Source of the DNA: Limimaricola pyoseonensis
GTDB lineage: Bacteria > Pseudomonadota > Alphaproteobacteria > Rhodobacterales > Rhodobacteraceae
Assembly (NCBI RefSeq): GCF_900102015.1
Contig: NZ_FNAT01000007.1
Coordinates: 124,001 to 188,000 of the forward strand
Length of the DNA: 64,000 bases
Direction of reading: 5' to 3'
Positions 19,722-29,053 of this stretch are shown here, piece after piece. The translations under genes and the position numbers were made by a program. Each line of letters begins with the position of its first letter. Position 1 is the first letter of the stretch. The notes under the pieces were generated by a model. That model ran no database searches. It was not told where the DNA came from and saw only the letters and a list, made by a program, of their open reading frames with translations.

Positions 19722-20752
19722 AGGGACGCCGCATCGTTCTCGACCATCTCGAGGGGCGCGAGGCCGCTGCTCTGATGGTCGACGGCCAGCTCGATGACAT
19801 CCTGATCGACGAGGGCGACGCGCCGCGTCCCGGCGCGATCTACCGCGCGATCTGCGACCGGCCGCTGAAGGGGCAGGGCGGCATGATGGTGCGCCTGCCC
19901 GGCGGCTCGGGCTTCCTGCGCCACGGCAAGGGCCTCCGCCCGGGCCAGGCGATCCTGGTGCAGGTCACCGGCGTGGCCGAGGACGGCAAGGCGGTGCCGC
20001 TGACCGACCGGGTGTTGTTCAAGAGCCGCTACGCCATCGTCACGCCGCAGGCGCCGGGGCTCAACATCTCGCGCCAGATCGCCGAGGAAGAAGAGCGCGC
20101 CCGGCTGCGGATCCTCGCCGAGGAGGGCATGGAGGGCGCGGGCGGCGATCTGGGGCTGATCCTGCGCTCGGCCTGCGCCGGCGCGGAGGAGGACGAGATC
20201 GTCGAGGACATCGCCGCCATGCGCGATCTCGCCGAGGCGGTGATCGGCGACGCCGAGGGCCGCGAGCCCGAGGCGCTGACCGAGGGCGACGGGCCGCATG
20301 TGCTGGCCTGGCGCGAATGGCGCGCGGGCGACGTGGTGACCGAGCCCGGCGGGTTCGAACGCGAAGGCGTGCTCGACGGGCTCGAGGCGCTCAGATCCCC
20401 GCGCATCGCCACGGGCGACGGCACTATCTTCGTCGAGCCGACCCGGGCGCTGGTCGCGGTCGACGTCAACACCGGCGGCGACACCACGCCGGCGGCGGCC
20501 CTGAAGGCCAACCTCGCCGCGGCCCGCATCCTGCCGCGCGCCTTGCGGCTGCGCGGCCTCGGGGGCCAGGTCGTGGTGGATTTCGCGCCGATGTCGAAGG
20601 CGCATCGCAAGCAGCTGGAACAGTCGCTGAAGGCGGCCTTCCGCGCCGACCCGGTCGAGACCTCGCTCGTCGGCTGGACCACGATGGGCCTGTTCGAACT
20701 GCAGCGCAAGCGCGAGCGCCCGGAGCTCATGCACCTGCTGGGGCGGCTGTGA
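19718..20752 (+). CDS. Short ribonuclease E/G family protein
   Basis: The protein has 344 residues, much shorter than RNase E or G (about 490 and over 900). An S1-like domain lies in about 30-110 and the DNase-I-like catalytic core follows, with [18 protein letters not shown] supplying the metal-binding aspartates, and [10 protein letters not shown]. The CPxCxG zinc-link of canonical RNase E is absent; the adjacent yacG encodes a separate zinc-ribbon. This short form is typical next to maf in alphaproteobacteria. Its target RNAs cannot be inferred. Confidence 0.85.
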   Translation: MKGRRIVLDHLEGREAAALMVDGQLDDILIDEGDAPRPGAIYRAICDRPLKGQGGMMVRLPGGSGFLRHGKGLRPGQAILVQVTGVAEDGKAVPLTDRVLFKSRYAIVTPQAPGLNISRQIAEEEERARLRILAEEGMEGAGGDLGLILRSACAGAEEDEIVEDIAAMRDLAEAVIGDAEGREPEALTEGDGPHVLAWREWRAGDVVTEPGGFEREGVLDGLEALRSPRIATGDGTIFVEPTRALVAVDVNTGGDTTPAAALKANLAAARILPRALRLRGLGGQVVVDFAPMSKAHRKQLEQSLKAAFRADPVETSLVGWTTMGLFELQRKRERPELMHLLGRL

Positions 20753-20946
20753 TGGCCTGCCCGATCTGCGGCAAGCCGGGCGTCGAGACCTACCGCCCCT
20801 TCTGCTCGAAGCGCTGCGCCGACATCGACCTCGGCAAGTGGCTGGGCGGCGCCTACGCCGTGCCCTCGCACGACCCGGAGGATGCCGAGCAGGCGGCCGA
20901 AGAGGCCGCGCGGCAGGCCGATCGGGACGAGGGTAAACCGCACTGA
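20752..20946 (+). CDS. yacG: DNA gyrase inhibitor YacG (zinc-binding)
   Basis: The protein has 64 residues with four zinc-ligand cysteines in CPICGKPG and [16 protein letters not shown], as in E. coli YacG, which binds GyrB. A Glu/Ala-rich acidic tail follows. The ATG overlaps the last base of the RNase stop codon, so the two are translationally coupled. Confidence 0.93.
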   Translation: MACPICGKPGVETYRPFCSKRCADIDLGKWLGGAYAVPSHDPEDAEQAAEEAARQADRDEGKPH

Positions 20947-21044
20947 GGGTGACCTCGGGTTTTCTTCGCGAAACCCTCTGGACACCCCCGCACGGCTCGC
21001 CTAGAAGGCCCACACCCGATGGGAGCCGACGCTTCCATCCCCGT

Positions 21045-21119
21045 GCCCGGGTAGCTCAGGGGTAGAGCAGTGGATTGAAAATCCTCGTGTCGGTGGTTCG
21101 ATTCCGCCCCCGGGCACCA
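21045..21119 (+). tRNA. tRNA-Phe (anticodon GAA)
   Basis: A complete cloverleaf is readable: acceptor GCCCGGG/CCCGGGC, D-arm GCTC/GAGC, anticodon loop TTGAAAA (GAA), T-arm GGTGG/CCGCC with TTCGATT, discriminator A and encoded CCA. The second pair of the anticodon stem is T-T. Its 3' 49 bases belong to the repeated attachment sequence of the genomic island, so the gene stays intact after integration. Confidence 0.97.
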
Positions 21120-21121
21120 TT
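21071..21121 (+). repeat. attL: 51-bp island attachment repeat in tRNA-Phe
   Basis: This 51-base stretch begins TGGATTGAAAATCCTCGTGT and ends CACCATT. It is identical to 56299-56349. It runs from the anticodon stem to two bases past the tRNA end, as expected for a tyrosine-recombinase core site. Confidence 0.93.
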
Positions 21122-21481
21122 ATCTCGGTCTCACCAGATGCTGGGTTTCGATACCGGTCAGGGCTCTGCTCCTCGACACGCTCGGCGCGTCTCCAACGGG
21201 AGGCGCGCTGCCCGAAGCCAGCCGCATTGTGATACCCCCACCGCGACATCTCGCGCTCCCGCCGGGGCGCCGGATGCCACCCCACTGTCGCGACCTCGCG
21301 TGCAATTCCCGAGGTCCGTGTGACGCCACTGGTCGCCTCGACGGACGGCCCGATTGCGCACTCGTTCCGTTACCCGTTTCCTGCGCCGTCGCTTTGACGC
21401 CGTGACGGAAGGTGGGTCACTAACCAGATTCTAGGAGTGCGGGCCTCGATAGACCCCTCCGAACCGAAAGCCAAAGATATC
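21122..21481. other. Island left end, no gene seen
   Basis: I see no convincing coding sequence, RNA or repeat in this 360-base stretch beyond the attachment site. Confidence 0.5.
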
Positions 21482-21814
21482 ATGACAACCAAGACTATTT
21501 CCCAGCACGACAGCCTCACCATTTCGCGCAGCATCGCCGACGTGGACGTGGTGCTTTCACTGCTGCGTCGACAGGCCGACATTCTGCGCGTGCGCCATGC
21601 GCTCGATGCCGCGACGCGCACTATTTCCGCTTGCAGCCAGAAGGTCTCGAGCTCGCTGGCTCTGACACAGATGGCTTTGGCTCACGCGGATCTCGCGGCA
21701 TTGCGGGATAGCGGCAACTTCGATGCCCTCGCCCTGTCGCGCATTCTGCAAAGGCTGCGTGAGACCGTTCGGCGGCTTCGTGGGGAAACTGATCCAGCCT
21801 TGACAGGCGCCTAA
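21482..21814 (+). CDS. Hypothetical protein, helical
   Basis: The protein would have 110 residues (MTTKTISQHDSLTISRSIAD). It is Leu/Ala/Arg-rich and largely helical with no domain I recognise, and it has no signal peptide. The ATG at 21482 lacks a strong ribosome site; a GTG-type start at 21437 is possible. It is the first island gene after attL. Confidence 0.5.
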   Translation: MTTKTISQHDSLTISRSIADVDVVLSLLRRQADILRVRHALDAATRTISACSQKVSSSLALTQMALAHADLAALRDSGNFDALALSRILQRLRETVRRLRGETDPALTGA

Positions 21815-21861
21815 CAGCTAGACGCCGGAGAACGGTCACTACCGCCGTCGCTCTGGCCCAT

Positions 21862-22239
21862 TTAGCCGTTCGCCGCCGGCCTGACATCCTTCGGCAGGAA
21901 ACGGATTTCCAGCGCGGGCGGCCAGGCATTCGTGAGAGCTTCACCGGCTTCGAGGAAGTCTTTCAGTTCCGCGCAGCGGTCCTCATTCACCAAGATTGCC
22001 GGCGTGCGGCCACCGAACCGTGCGAGCCGCTTGCTGTGATACCAGGACCATGTGTCGGTGGCCGAGCGGGTCCAAGGCCGGATGACACACAGGATGCAGT
22101 GGAGGTCTTTCAGGTGCCTTTGGGTCGGCGCGGTGCGCATGAGGTCGAAGACGTCCACGCCGAGCGCACGCGCAAGGATCTTGGCGTTCACCTCGCCGGC
22201 AGGGTCGATGCAGTGGTCTAATAGGAGGCCGTTGGGCAT
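21862..22239 (-). CDS. DUF2384 (MbcA/ParS/Xre antitoxin-type) protein
   Basis: The protein has 125 residues. The N-terminal part (VNAKILARALGVDVFDLMRT) looks like a helix-turn-helix, and the C-terminal part contains FGGRTPAILVNEDRCAELKDFLEAG, matching the GGRTP motif of the DUF2384 toxin-binding domain of RES-type toxin-antitoxin systems. No RES-domain toxin is visible next to it. The upstream short frame (22218-22406) overlaps its start. Confidence 0.55.
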   Translation of the reverse strand: MPNGLLLDHCIDPAGEVNAKILARALGVDVFDLMRTAPTQRHLKDLHCILCVIRPWTRSATDTWSWYHSKRLARFGGRTPAILVNEDRCAELKDFLEAGEALTNAWPPALEIRFLPKDVRPAANG

Positions 22240-22406
22240 GGCAGTGCTCCATTCGGGCTGGTCGGACAGTGGCCAGTCGTGGGGTCAAGCGGGCACGGAT
22301 CGCAGGCGGGCACAGAAAGCTCGATCGGAGGGGAGAACGCATCTTCGGAGAGCCAAGGGAGGAGTAACTCTGCCAGACGCGCCCTCAGATCAGGCCAATG
22401 TCGCAA
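22218..22406 (-). CDS. Possible small ORF overlapping the DUF2384 gene
   Basis: A 62-codon frame (RHWPDLRARLAELLLPWLSE then a Cys/Pro-rich tail) ends 22 bases inside the DUF2384 gene. It would need a TTG start and has no clear ribosome site, but its composition looks protein-like. It could be a remnant. Confidence 0.25.
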   Translation of the reverse strand: MRHWPDLRARLAELLLPWLSEDAFSPPIELSVPACDPCPLDPTTGHCPTSPNGALPCPTASY

Positions 22407-22632
22407 CTGGTTTACGCATGGTCATGCGCGCCAATTGTATCGCTGAAAATTCTTGTCAAGCTGTGGATGTCCTTTTGCTGCCAGTGGTTGGCGGCGCTGG
22501 TAAGGGTTCACGCCTCGGGTGTGCTGCCGTCGGACTTTGTCGAAGTCGACGAAGAGGCCTGAATTCACGTGTTGGATCGGCTCTGTTGCGCAGAACGGGT
22601 GATGGCCGACGTGCGCCTTTCCCCAGACGGAT

Positions 22633-23601
22633 TTATCCTACGGCCGCTGTCACAGGTATGCCGAGCGCGGTGAAGCCGTTGAGCACGGCGATGCGGATCT
22701 GGATCTCGGCGACCTGACGGTCGAAGTCCCAAGCCATGAAGCTTTGGCCCAGCAGCTTCACACAGTGCATCTTCGTCTCGATGCGGCTCCGGTGGTGATA
22801 CCCACTCCAATGGCGCCACAGGGACCGGCCCAGATACTTTGAAGCTCTGAGGGCTTCGTTGCGGGCGATCGCCCCAGCGGTGACGGGCTTCCAAGGCTTC
22901 GCGTTTTGCGCGGCGGGATGACCACATGCGCCCTCCGATCAGCGACGGCGTCATGGCACTTGCGCATATCGTAGGCGCCGTCTGTCGTGATCGAGTCGAT
23001 GTCCTGGTTGCTGGGGATCTGGTTCAGCAGTTCAGGAAGCATGGGGGCATTACCGGTCCGGCTGTCCGTGATCTCGACAGCCCGAACCTCCAGCGCGTCT
23101 TCGTCGATCCCGAGGAGGATCTTGCGCCACAGGCGTCGCTTTGGCCCGCCGTGCTTTCGTGCGTGCCATTCGCCTTCCCCTCGGCCTTGATCCCATTCGG
23201 CATCGTCCTCGGACCGATGGCGGACAATGCCTCATTGTCGATCAGAAAATGCAGCGGGCCTGGTGAGCCGCGACAGGGGATATCCACGGCCAACGTCTTC
23301 TGGCGTCGGCACGAGGTGCTGAGGTCCGGCACCAACCAGTCCAGGCCGATCATCTGCAAAAGGCTCTCGACGAAGCCCTTGTCTGGCGGAGCGCCAGGCC
23401 GAACAGCGATTTCATCGTCAGGCAGACCTGAATGGCGGCGTCGCTATAGCTCTGATGGCGACCCCTCTTGCCATTCGGGGGCGGCGTCCAGACCATGTCG
23501 GGATCGAACCAGATCGTCAGGGAGCCACGCTTCTTCAGCGCCGCGTTATAATCAGACCAGTTCCTGGTCTTGTAGCTCGGCGGCTTGGGTCTGCGGCTCA
23601 T
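22633..23601 (-). pseudogene. IS5-family transposase, frameshifted
   Basis: The N-terminal 74 codons are intact (MSRRPKPPSYKTRNWSDYNA, then KGRHQSYSDAAIQVCLTMKS-type IS5 residues). Later segments lie in other frames: IGLDWLVPDLST and RRQKTLAVDIP near 23290, SITTDGAYDMRKCHDAVADR near 22970, and the C-terminal FDRQVAEIQIRIAVLNGFTA ending at the TAA at 22633. At least two frameshifts make it inactive. A likely left terminal sequence GGCTCTGTTGCGCAGAACG lies near 22578, but I found no matching right end. Confidence 0.85.
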
Positions 23602-24369
23602 GCGTGCCCGCTACCATGCTGGATTTCGGAGATGAATCCCGTCAGTCCGTTAGCGCGACAGAGTCGTCTGTCTCCAAAGTTGGACAGACTCTACCTCAAA
23701 CTGGAGGGAGGAACAGGGTCTCAGGTCACCATTCTTGAGGAACCCGTGGCTCACGATATGGTGCGCCCGCTGGCGCTGCGGCGCCGCACAGCTCGGTCAT
23801 AGCGTTCACATGTGCGAGGTCGTGCTTCGCATGCGCGATCTGCGTCTTGTAGGCCTTGATCTACCAGCGGATATCGGCGCGTTTCTGCGTCAGCGTCTGT
23901 ATGATCAGGAACTCGGCCATACCATCATTGCAGCGAACTCCGCCGGCTCGACCCATCCGGCAAGTTGGCGCATTTGCTACCTAAGACCGAGTGTCTGGGA
24001 TCTGCGCTGTTCTCGTCGCTGGCTGAGATCCGAGGGCAGATCCGGGCTGGCCGGCAAGGTTGCAATCACTGCCGCCCATACTCCGGCACGGGAACACACT
24101 GCTGGTCGGGTTCATGGCGGAGGAGGGGGCGACACTGCGAGCCGCATGGCCTCGGAAACAACCCAAGAGCTACTGGACTCTCTAAAAGAGAACCGGTGCC
24201 CATGTCGCGTGGTGAGGCAGGGACACGTGCATCTGGCTACTCTTGCGCAAAAATACCACTTGAATAGGCGGTTTTGAGAAGAAAATCGAATCTACCCTTG
24301 CGTGTTTTGTAGAGATAAATGCTATTGCCGAAAAGTATAACAGCACCTAGGGAAGGTTGGGGCGATATT
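23602..24369. other. Decayed region, no intact gene
   Basis: No intact gene is visible. On the minus strand around 23800-23925 a translated stretch (LIIQTLTQKRADI, in-frame stop, IKAYKTQIAHAKHDLAHVNA) looks like a relic of a small helical protein commonly found beside mobile genes. A 7-bp inverted repeat GTCTGTC/GACAGAC lies at 23666-23689 and could be an old IS end. The 24,290-24,360 part is AT-richer and probably holds the promoter of the next gene. Confidence 0.4.
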
Positions 24370-27135
24370 ATGTCAACAGTGCAGCCGGGGGCAATCTCGC
24401 TTCTTTCCGGACTAGGCGGCGACGCCGGGTTTGGCGAAAACATACTTCCCGCCAATGATGACCTGTCCACTTCTCAAATCGACCTGAGCCCCATCTTCGA
24501 GGACGGCATCAATTTCTTCGGGAACGTCTACCGGGGCGTATGGATCAACAACAACGGCAGCATCACCTTCGATGCGCCACGCGCCGCCTTCACGCCCGAC
24601 GTGATCACCGGCATCAGCAACAACCCCGAGATCACACCGTTCTTCGGGGACGTTGATACGCGCGGTGACGCCGTCGGTGCGACGGCGGGCGGCAATTCCA
24701 CCGGGTCCAACTTAGTCTACTACGACTTCAACGAAGTCACGGATCAGTTCATCGTCACCTGGGACGATGTCGGCTACTATGAGATGCGCACGGACAAGTT
24801 GAACGCGTTCCAGTTGATCCTGACCGATCAGGGCAACGGCGATTTCGATATCGAGTTCCGCTACGAAGACATCAACTGGACGACCGGTGAGGCAAGCGGC
24901 GGGATCGACGGGCTGGGGGGCGAAGTGGCTCGCGCCGGGTATACCGCCGGGACCGGCGCGGACGGCACGTTTTTTGAACTGCCCGCCTCCGGCAATCAGG
25001 ATGCGATCCTGGCGCTCGACGAAACCGAGGGAAACACCGGCCTGACGGGCCGTTGGAAGTTTCCTGTCCGCAATGGCGGAATCGTCGAATCCATCGTGCC
25101 GCTGCTCTCCGATGACGTGACCGGAGCATGGACCACCGGCGACCCGCACCTCTCTACCTTGGATGGCGTGAACTACGACTTCCATGCGGCCGGTGAGTAT
25201 ATCCTGCTGCGAGATGCCGATGGCGGGGATTTCGCCATTCAGGCACGCATGACCCCGGTGGGCGAGAATGCCAGCGTGAACGCGGCCGTAGCGACCAATC
25301 TGAGCGGAAGATCCGTGATGATTGACGGCACGGATCCGGTCCCGCTTTCGATCGATGGCGTGCCGGTCGAAGTGAGCGACTTCTCCTTTGTGCAGGTCGG
25401 AAATGATCGGGTCTACCGCGAAGGCGACACCTATATCGCCGTCTACGCCGGAGAAGATGGCGAGGTCGGAAATGGCGACAGCCAGCTGCGCGTGACGGTG
25501 TTCGACGGCCGCGTCGATATCGATATCCGGCTTAATACGTCGCTGCTCGGCCGGCTGGAGGGACTGCTCGGGGATGGTGACGGCAACCAGACCAACGATG
25601 TTGCTCTGGCCGATGGAACCCCGCTCGCGCGGCCTTTCGCCTTCGAAGACCTTTATGGCCAGTATCGAACAGATTGGCGGGTTGCCGACGAAAGCGAATC
25701 CCTCTTTGCCTACGACGACGGTGAAAGCCCTTCGGGATTCTACCTCGAGGACTACCCTGGCGAACTGGTCACGCTGGACATGCTCGATGCCGAGGTGCGC
25801 GCCGCATCCGAGCAGGCGGCACGGAACGCTGGCTTGGTTCCTGGAACCGCCAGCTTCGACAACGCGGTTCTGGACTTCGCCCTGACGAACGATCCCTCGT
25901 TCCTAGTCTCCGCGCTGAACACGCCCGAAGAGAACGAGAGCGTGGAAAGGATCTTGGGGACCGGGGCAGCAGACCTGCTGACCGGCGGCGCGGATGTCAG
26001 TGCGGTGTTCGGCCGGGCTGGCGACGACATCCTGATCGGCAACGATGGTGCGGACCGCCTGTTCGGCGAGGAGGGCGATGACCTTCTGATCGGCGGGTCC
26101 GTGCGGGATGTCTCGACGCAGGACGATGCGCGGATCTACCGCCTCTACGAGGCGACTCTCGGGCGGGCTCCAGACACGGCGGGCTTCGAGAACTGGACCG
26201 ATCGGCTGGCCTCGGGCGAGATGCAGCTGAGCGAGATCGTCTCGGGCTTCGTGCGCAGCCGCGAGTTCCAGAACACCTATGGTTCGCTCGACGACCAGGG
26301 CTTCGTGTCGCTGCTTTATAACAATGTGCTCGATCGGGCGCCCGACCAGACGGGTTTGAACAACTGGACGGCCCGGCTGGAGGACGGCATGAGCCGCGAA
26401 CGCGTCGTGCTGGGCTTCTCGGAAAGCGCCGAGTTCAAGATCCAGACCAATGCCGGCGCCTTCGCCTATTCCGACAGCGGTGTTGCTGCTCCTCATGCTG
26501 ATGACGTCTATCGGCTCTACCGGGCGACGCTGGGAAGGGAGCCCGACTTCGCTGGTCTTGAAAATTGGGCCGGGCGCCTCGGGGCCGGGACCGATTTCCT
26601 CGCCGTGACCGGTGGCTTCGTGAACTCCCGGGAGTTCCAGAACACCTATGGTGATCTCGGCAATGCCGAGTTCGTCAGCCTGCTCTACAACAACGTCCTT
26701 GGCCGCAGCGCCGATGCGGCCGGCCTCGAGAACTGGACCACCCGCCTGGACGATGGAATGACCCGCGAAGCGGTCGTGCGCGGCTTCTCGCAGAGCCGTG
26801 AGTTCGTCATCGGCACGGAGGACGAGTTCCGCTCTTATATGGCAGCGGTCGAAGGGGACACGTTCCGCGGGGGCGCCGGAGACGACCTGATCTATGGCGG
26901 GCTGGGGGCCGATACTTTCATCTTCGGGGCGGCGGATGCTGGGCGCGACCGTGTGCTGCAGCTCGACGCATGGGATACGCTGTCCTTCACCGGTTTCGGC
27001 TACAGTGATGCGTCCGAGGCCGTGGCCAACATGCAGAGCACCGGGCAGGATACCGTGTTCAGCCATGACGACGTCTCGATCACGTTCATGCGGACGGAGA
27101 TTGGTCTCTTTGAAGATTTGAACATCCTGGTGTGA
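24370..27135 (+). CDS. Large secreted NIDO/VWD/DUF4214/RTX protein
   Basis: The protein has 921 residues and no N-terminal signal peptide, as expected for a type I secretion substrate. Domains in order: NIDO (about 35-195; VWINNNGSITFD, ITPFFGDVDTR), VWD (about 255-425; TGDPHLSTLDGVNYDFHAAG), RTX calcium repeats (about 527-577; GRAGDDILIGNDGADRLFG), two DUF4214 blocks (about 589-694 and 712-820; each contains REFQNTYG and LLYNNVL) and a final RTX stretch (GGAGDDLIYGGLGADTFIFG). It is probably a surface adhesin or matrix protein. ATG 24370 is chosen over 24319 for its typical N-terminus. No dedicated secretion genes are adjacent. A strong hairpin follows. Confidence 0.85.
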   Translation: MSTVQPGAISLLSGLGGDAGFGENILPANDDLSTSQIDLSPIFEDGINFFGNVYRGVWINNNGSITFDAPRAAFTPDVITGISNNPEITPFFGDVDTRGDAVGATAGGNSTGSNLVYYDFNEVTDQFIVTWDDVGYYEMRTDKLNAFQLILTDQGNGDFDIEFRYEDINWTTGEASGGIDGLGGEVARAGYTAGTGADGTFFELPASGNQDAILALDETEGNTGLTGRWKFPVRNGGIVESIVPLLSDDVTGAWTTGDPHLSTLDGVNYDFHAAGEYILLRDADGGDFAIQARMTPVGENASVNAAVATNLSGRSVMIDGTDPVPLSIDGVPVEVSDFSFVQVGNDRVYREGDTYIAVYAGEDGEVGNGDSQLRVTVFDGRVDIDIRLNTSLLGRLEGLLGDGDGNQTNDVALADGTPLARPFAFEDLYGQYRTDWRVADESESLFAYDDGESPSGFYLEDYPGELVTLDMLDAEVRAASEQAARNAGLVPGTASFDNAVLDFALTNDPSFLVSALNTPEENESVERILGTGAADLLTGGADVSAVFGRAGDDILIGNDGADRLFGEEGDDLLIGGSVRDVSTQDDARIYRLYEATLGRAPDTAGFENWTDRLASGEMQLSEIVSGFVRSREFQNTYGSLDDQGFVSLLYNNVLDRAPDQTGLNNWTARLEDGMSRERVVLGFSESAEFKIQTNAGAFAYSDSGVAAPHADDVYRLYRATLGREPDFAGLENWAGRLGAGTDFLAVTGGFVNSREFQNTYGDLGNAEFVSLLYNNVLGRSADAAGLENWTTRLDDGMTREAVVRGFSQSREFVIGTEDEFRSYMAAVEGDTFRGGAGDDLIYGGLGADTFIFGAADAGRDRVLQLDAWDTLSFTGFGYSDASEAVANMQSTGQDTVFSHDDVSITFMRTEIGLFEDLNILV

Positions 27136-27140
27136 GACGT

Positions 27141-27173
27141 GGTCAGGGCAATTCCGGGGGAATTGCCCTGACC
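27141..27173 (+). terminator. 15-bp perfect hairpin after RTX protein gene
   Basis: GGTCAGGGCAATTCC pairs perfectly with GGAATTGCCCTGACC around a GGG loop, six bases after the stop. AAAATTC follows instead of a T-tract, so it is a strong hairpin of uncertain terminator efficiency. Confidence 0.6.
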
Positions 27174-27631
27174 AAAATTCGAGAAACTGGACGGACGATC
27201 GTTCGGACGGGTCGCCTGCCTATGGCGCAAGGTGGGCGCATCCCGCCTGCGCTGGTTGCTGGTGATCAGCCCGTTATCACAGCCAACCTCCTGAACAGAG
27301 CTCCGGCCCGGAGCCGCGATGCTCACCGCTCCAGAGTTCGCGATGGGGTCGGCGAAGCCGAAATGCGCTGGCCCAGCCGGGTCTGCCTGAGCGTCTCGAC
27401 TAGCATCGCGGTCAGGATGCTGAAGGCCGGGAGGCCGTTTGCGGCGGCCGAGCCGGTTTCGGCCAGGTTCGAACCCCGACATCTTCGCGGCCGGGCGCCC
27501 GTCGGCGTGGCACTTCGACGAGGCAAGCGGCCAGCGGAGCCCTCGAGGTGGAGCTGATCGACAGCCAGAACCAGTCGACCCTGCTGAGGGGCATCTTCAT
27601 CGCCGAGCGCGACTGACCACTCAAAACGATC
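27174..27631. other. No intact gene; possible C-terminal gene relic
   Basis: This 460-base stretch has no convincing gene. A short plus-strand segment ending at 27616 (ALEVELIDSQNQSTLLRGIF) reads like the last residues of a protein but cannot be extended upstream without a frameshift, so it may be a decayed remnant. Confidence 0.35.
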
Positions 27632-27657
27632 GGCGGGGCGGCATTTCTCGCCCCGCC
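27632..27657 (+). terminator. Hairpin upstream of the barrel gene
   Basis: A 9-bp perfect stem GGCGGGGCG/CGCCCCGCC with an 8-base loop lies 15 bases after the relic stop and 18 bases before the next start. It may terminate upstream transcription. Confidence 0.5.
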
Positions 27658-27674
27658 TGACAAGGAAGCATAAC

Positions 27675-28712
27675 ATGAAGAACGCCCTCCTAATCGCCGC
27701 CCTAGCCGCTGCTGCTCCCTCCGCCCTTGCGGCGGACGCGCTTAAGCATCGCTGGGAAAGCGCCATGGTTTCCGGCTCCAATCGGCTGGCCGTCTACTCC
27801 GTCCTGCAGGCGCGGCCGCGCGGTAGCGAAAAGTTCGTCGGCTCCTTCATGCGCAGCGATGGCCTACTGCATAAGAAGGGGCAGGGCGCCCAGCGCATCC
27901 GGGGCTTCGTAGCCGCCAAGCCGCTTGTCGAGCACGATCGCAACATTAACAGCGGCATCCCTGCCGAGAGCATCACGCTTGGCGGTCTGGAGTTTATCAT
28001 CGACGAGAACGACCGGGCGAAGGAGGGCTTTCTTCTCGGTGGTCAACTCATAGCTGGCGCCGACTACAGCGTCGCCAAGGGCCACGTTCTCTCCTTCGGC
28101 GGCCAGCTGGCCTACCAGTATTCCTTCGAGCACGACCTCGACAAGAAATACGCCGGCGCCAACAACTGCCTGGCCTCGCATGTCTCGCAGTGGAACTGGA
28201 TCGACAGCTGCCTCGGCGTGCGGGTTCTCGATCAGGGCTCGAAGCTGGAGGAAGCCTATGCTTCGCTGGGCTACAGCCAGATGTTCTCCTCCTCCTTCGC
28301 GGAGCACGAGATCAAGCTCGAGGCCCAGCAGGCGTTCCGAGAGGACTACGACAAGCTTACCGCCGGCGTGGCGCTGATCAGCGCGATCGAGGAAGTGGGC
28401 GCTCTCGGCCTGTCCTTCCGCCTAGGTGAAGAGATCGAGGGCGAGCACACCACGCTGGCCGATGGCTCCGTCTCGCTGACGCGGCCGGCTTTTGATCGCC
28501 TCACCACGGTGGGCCTTTCGCATCGCTACATGGCGGGCGGTCAGTTCTTCGGCGAGGACCGCGAGGATCACGTGACCACGCTGTCGCTCTCCACCGAACT
28601 GACCGATCTCTTCTCCGTCAGCCTGGATTACGAGTATACCGCTTCGACGGCCGATCTTTACGATGATGAAAGCTTCTCGATTGGCTTAATTTTCCCTAGT
28701 TTCAAATTTTAG
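27675..28712 (+). CDS. Outer-membrane beta-barrel, Slam-barrel-like
   Basis: The protein has 345 residues. It has a signal peptide (MKNALLIAALAAAAPSALAA) and a C-terminal Phe (GLIFPSFKF), as in outer-membrane barrels. Residues 80-120 (AKPLVEHDRNINSG, SITLGGLEFII, then ENDRAKEGF) resemble the opening strands of the surface-lipoprotein assembly modifier (Slam) barrel, which typically reads NxN, LTxxGLxF, AxxG. The TPR domain normally preceding that barrel is absent. Two lipoproteins with TbpB-like C-termini lie downstream, fitting a Slam role. The family link is by eye and not proven; another porin-like role is possible. Confidence 0.55.
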   Translation: MKNALLIAALAAAAPSALAADALKHRWESAMVSGSNRLAVYSVLQARPRGSEKFVGSFMRSDGLLHKKGQGAQRIRGFVAAKPLVEHDRNINSGIPAESITLGGLEFIIDENDRAKEGFLLGGQLIAGADYSVAKGHVLSFGGQLAYQYSFEHDLDKKYAGANNCLASHVSQWNWIDSCLGVRVLDQGSKLEEAYASLGYSQMFSSSFAEHEIKLEAQQAFREDYDKLTAGVALISAIEEVGALGLSFRLGEEIEGEHTTLADGSVSLTRPAFDRLTTVGLSHRYMAGGQFFGEDREDHVTTLSLSTELTDLFSVSLDYEYTASTADLYDDESFSIGLIFPSFKF

Positions 28713-29053
28713 AAGGAAGAAAAATGATTACTATTATTTCCTTAAATTGACTGGCAGATGTATTTATAAATTTCAAGCTATAAATTAAATATAGAATTGC
28801 GGGTGGCGCTTGCGATTCTGGTAAAATCGATCGGCCCCCTATTTTCAATATATTTACACAGTGGCGCCGTGGAAAGCTCCTGAGGGAAATAACTGGGCAG
28901 TCGGTTTGATTTTTCGTGCATTACCAAGCGTAAGGATGCATTCGTTTTCTAGGTTTTCTCTTGAGCGGGAAGCCGCGAGCGGTTCTAGTGCTACTGCAAT
29001 TTTGACCTCCCTGAGGTATTGCGCAATACAAATAAAGTTAGAAAGATACTTTC
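28713..29053. other. AT-rich intergenic region
   Basis: This 341-base stretch is strikingly AT-rich compared with its surroundings (for example TTATAAATTTCAAGCTATAA near 28765). It probably contains the promoter of the lipoprotein gene at 29054. No coding sequence is supported. Confidence 0.5.

Noticed and set aside
27141-27173. Dispersed repeat linking GGCAATTCC-like sequences at 27.1, 33.2 and 62.5 kb
   Set aside because: The similarity is only about 8-10 bases and does not extend, so it is within chance.
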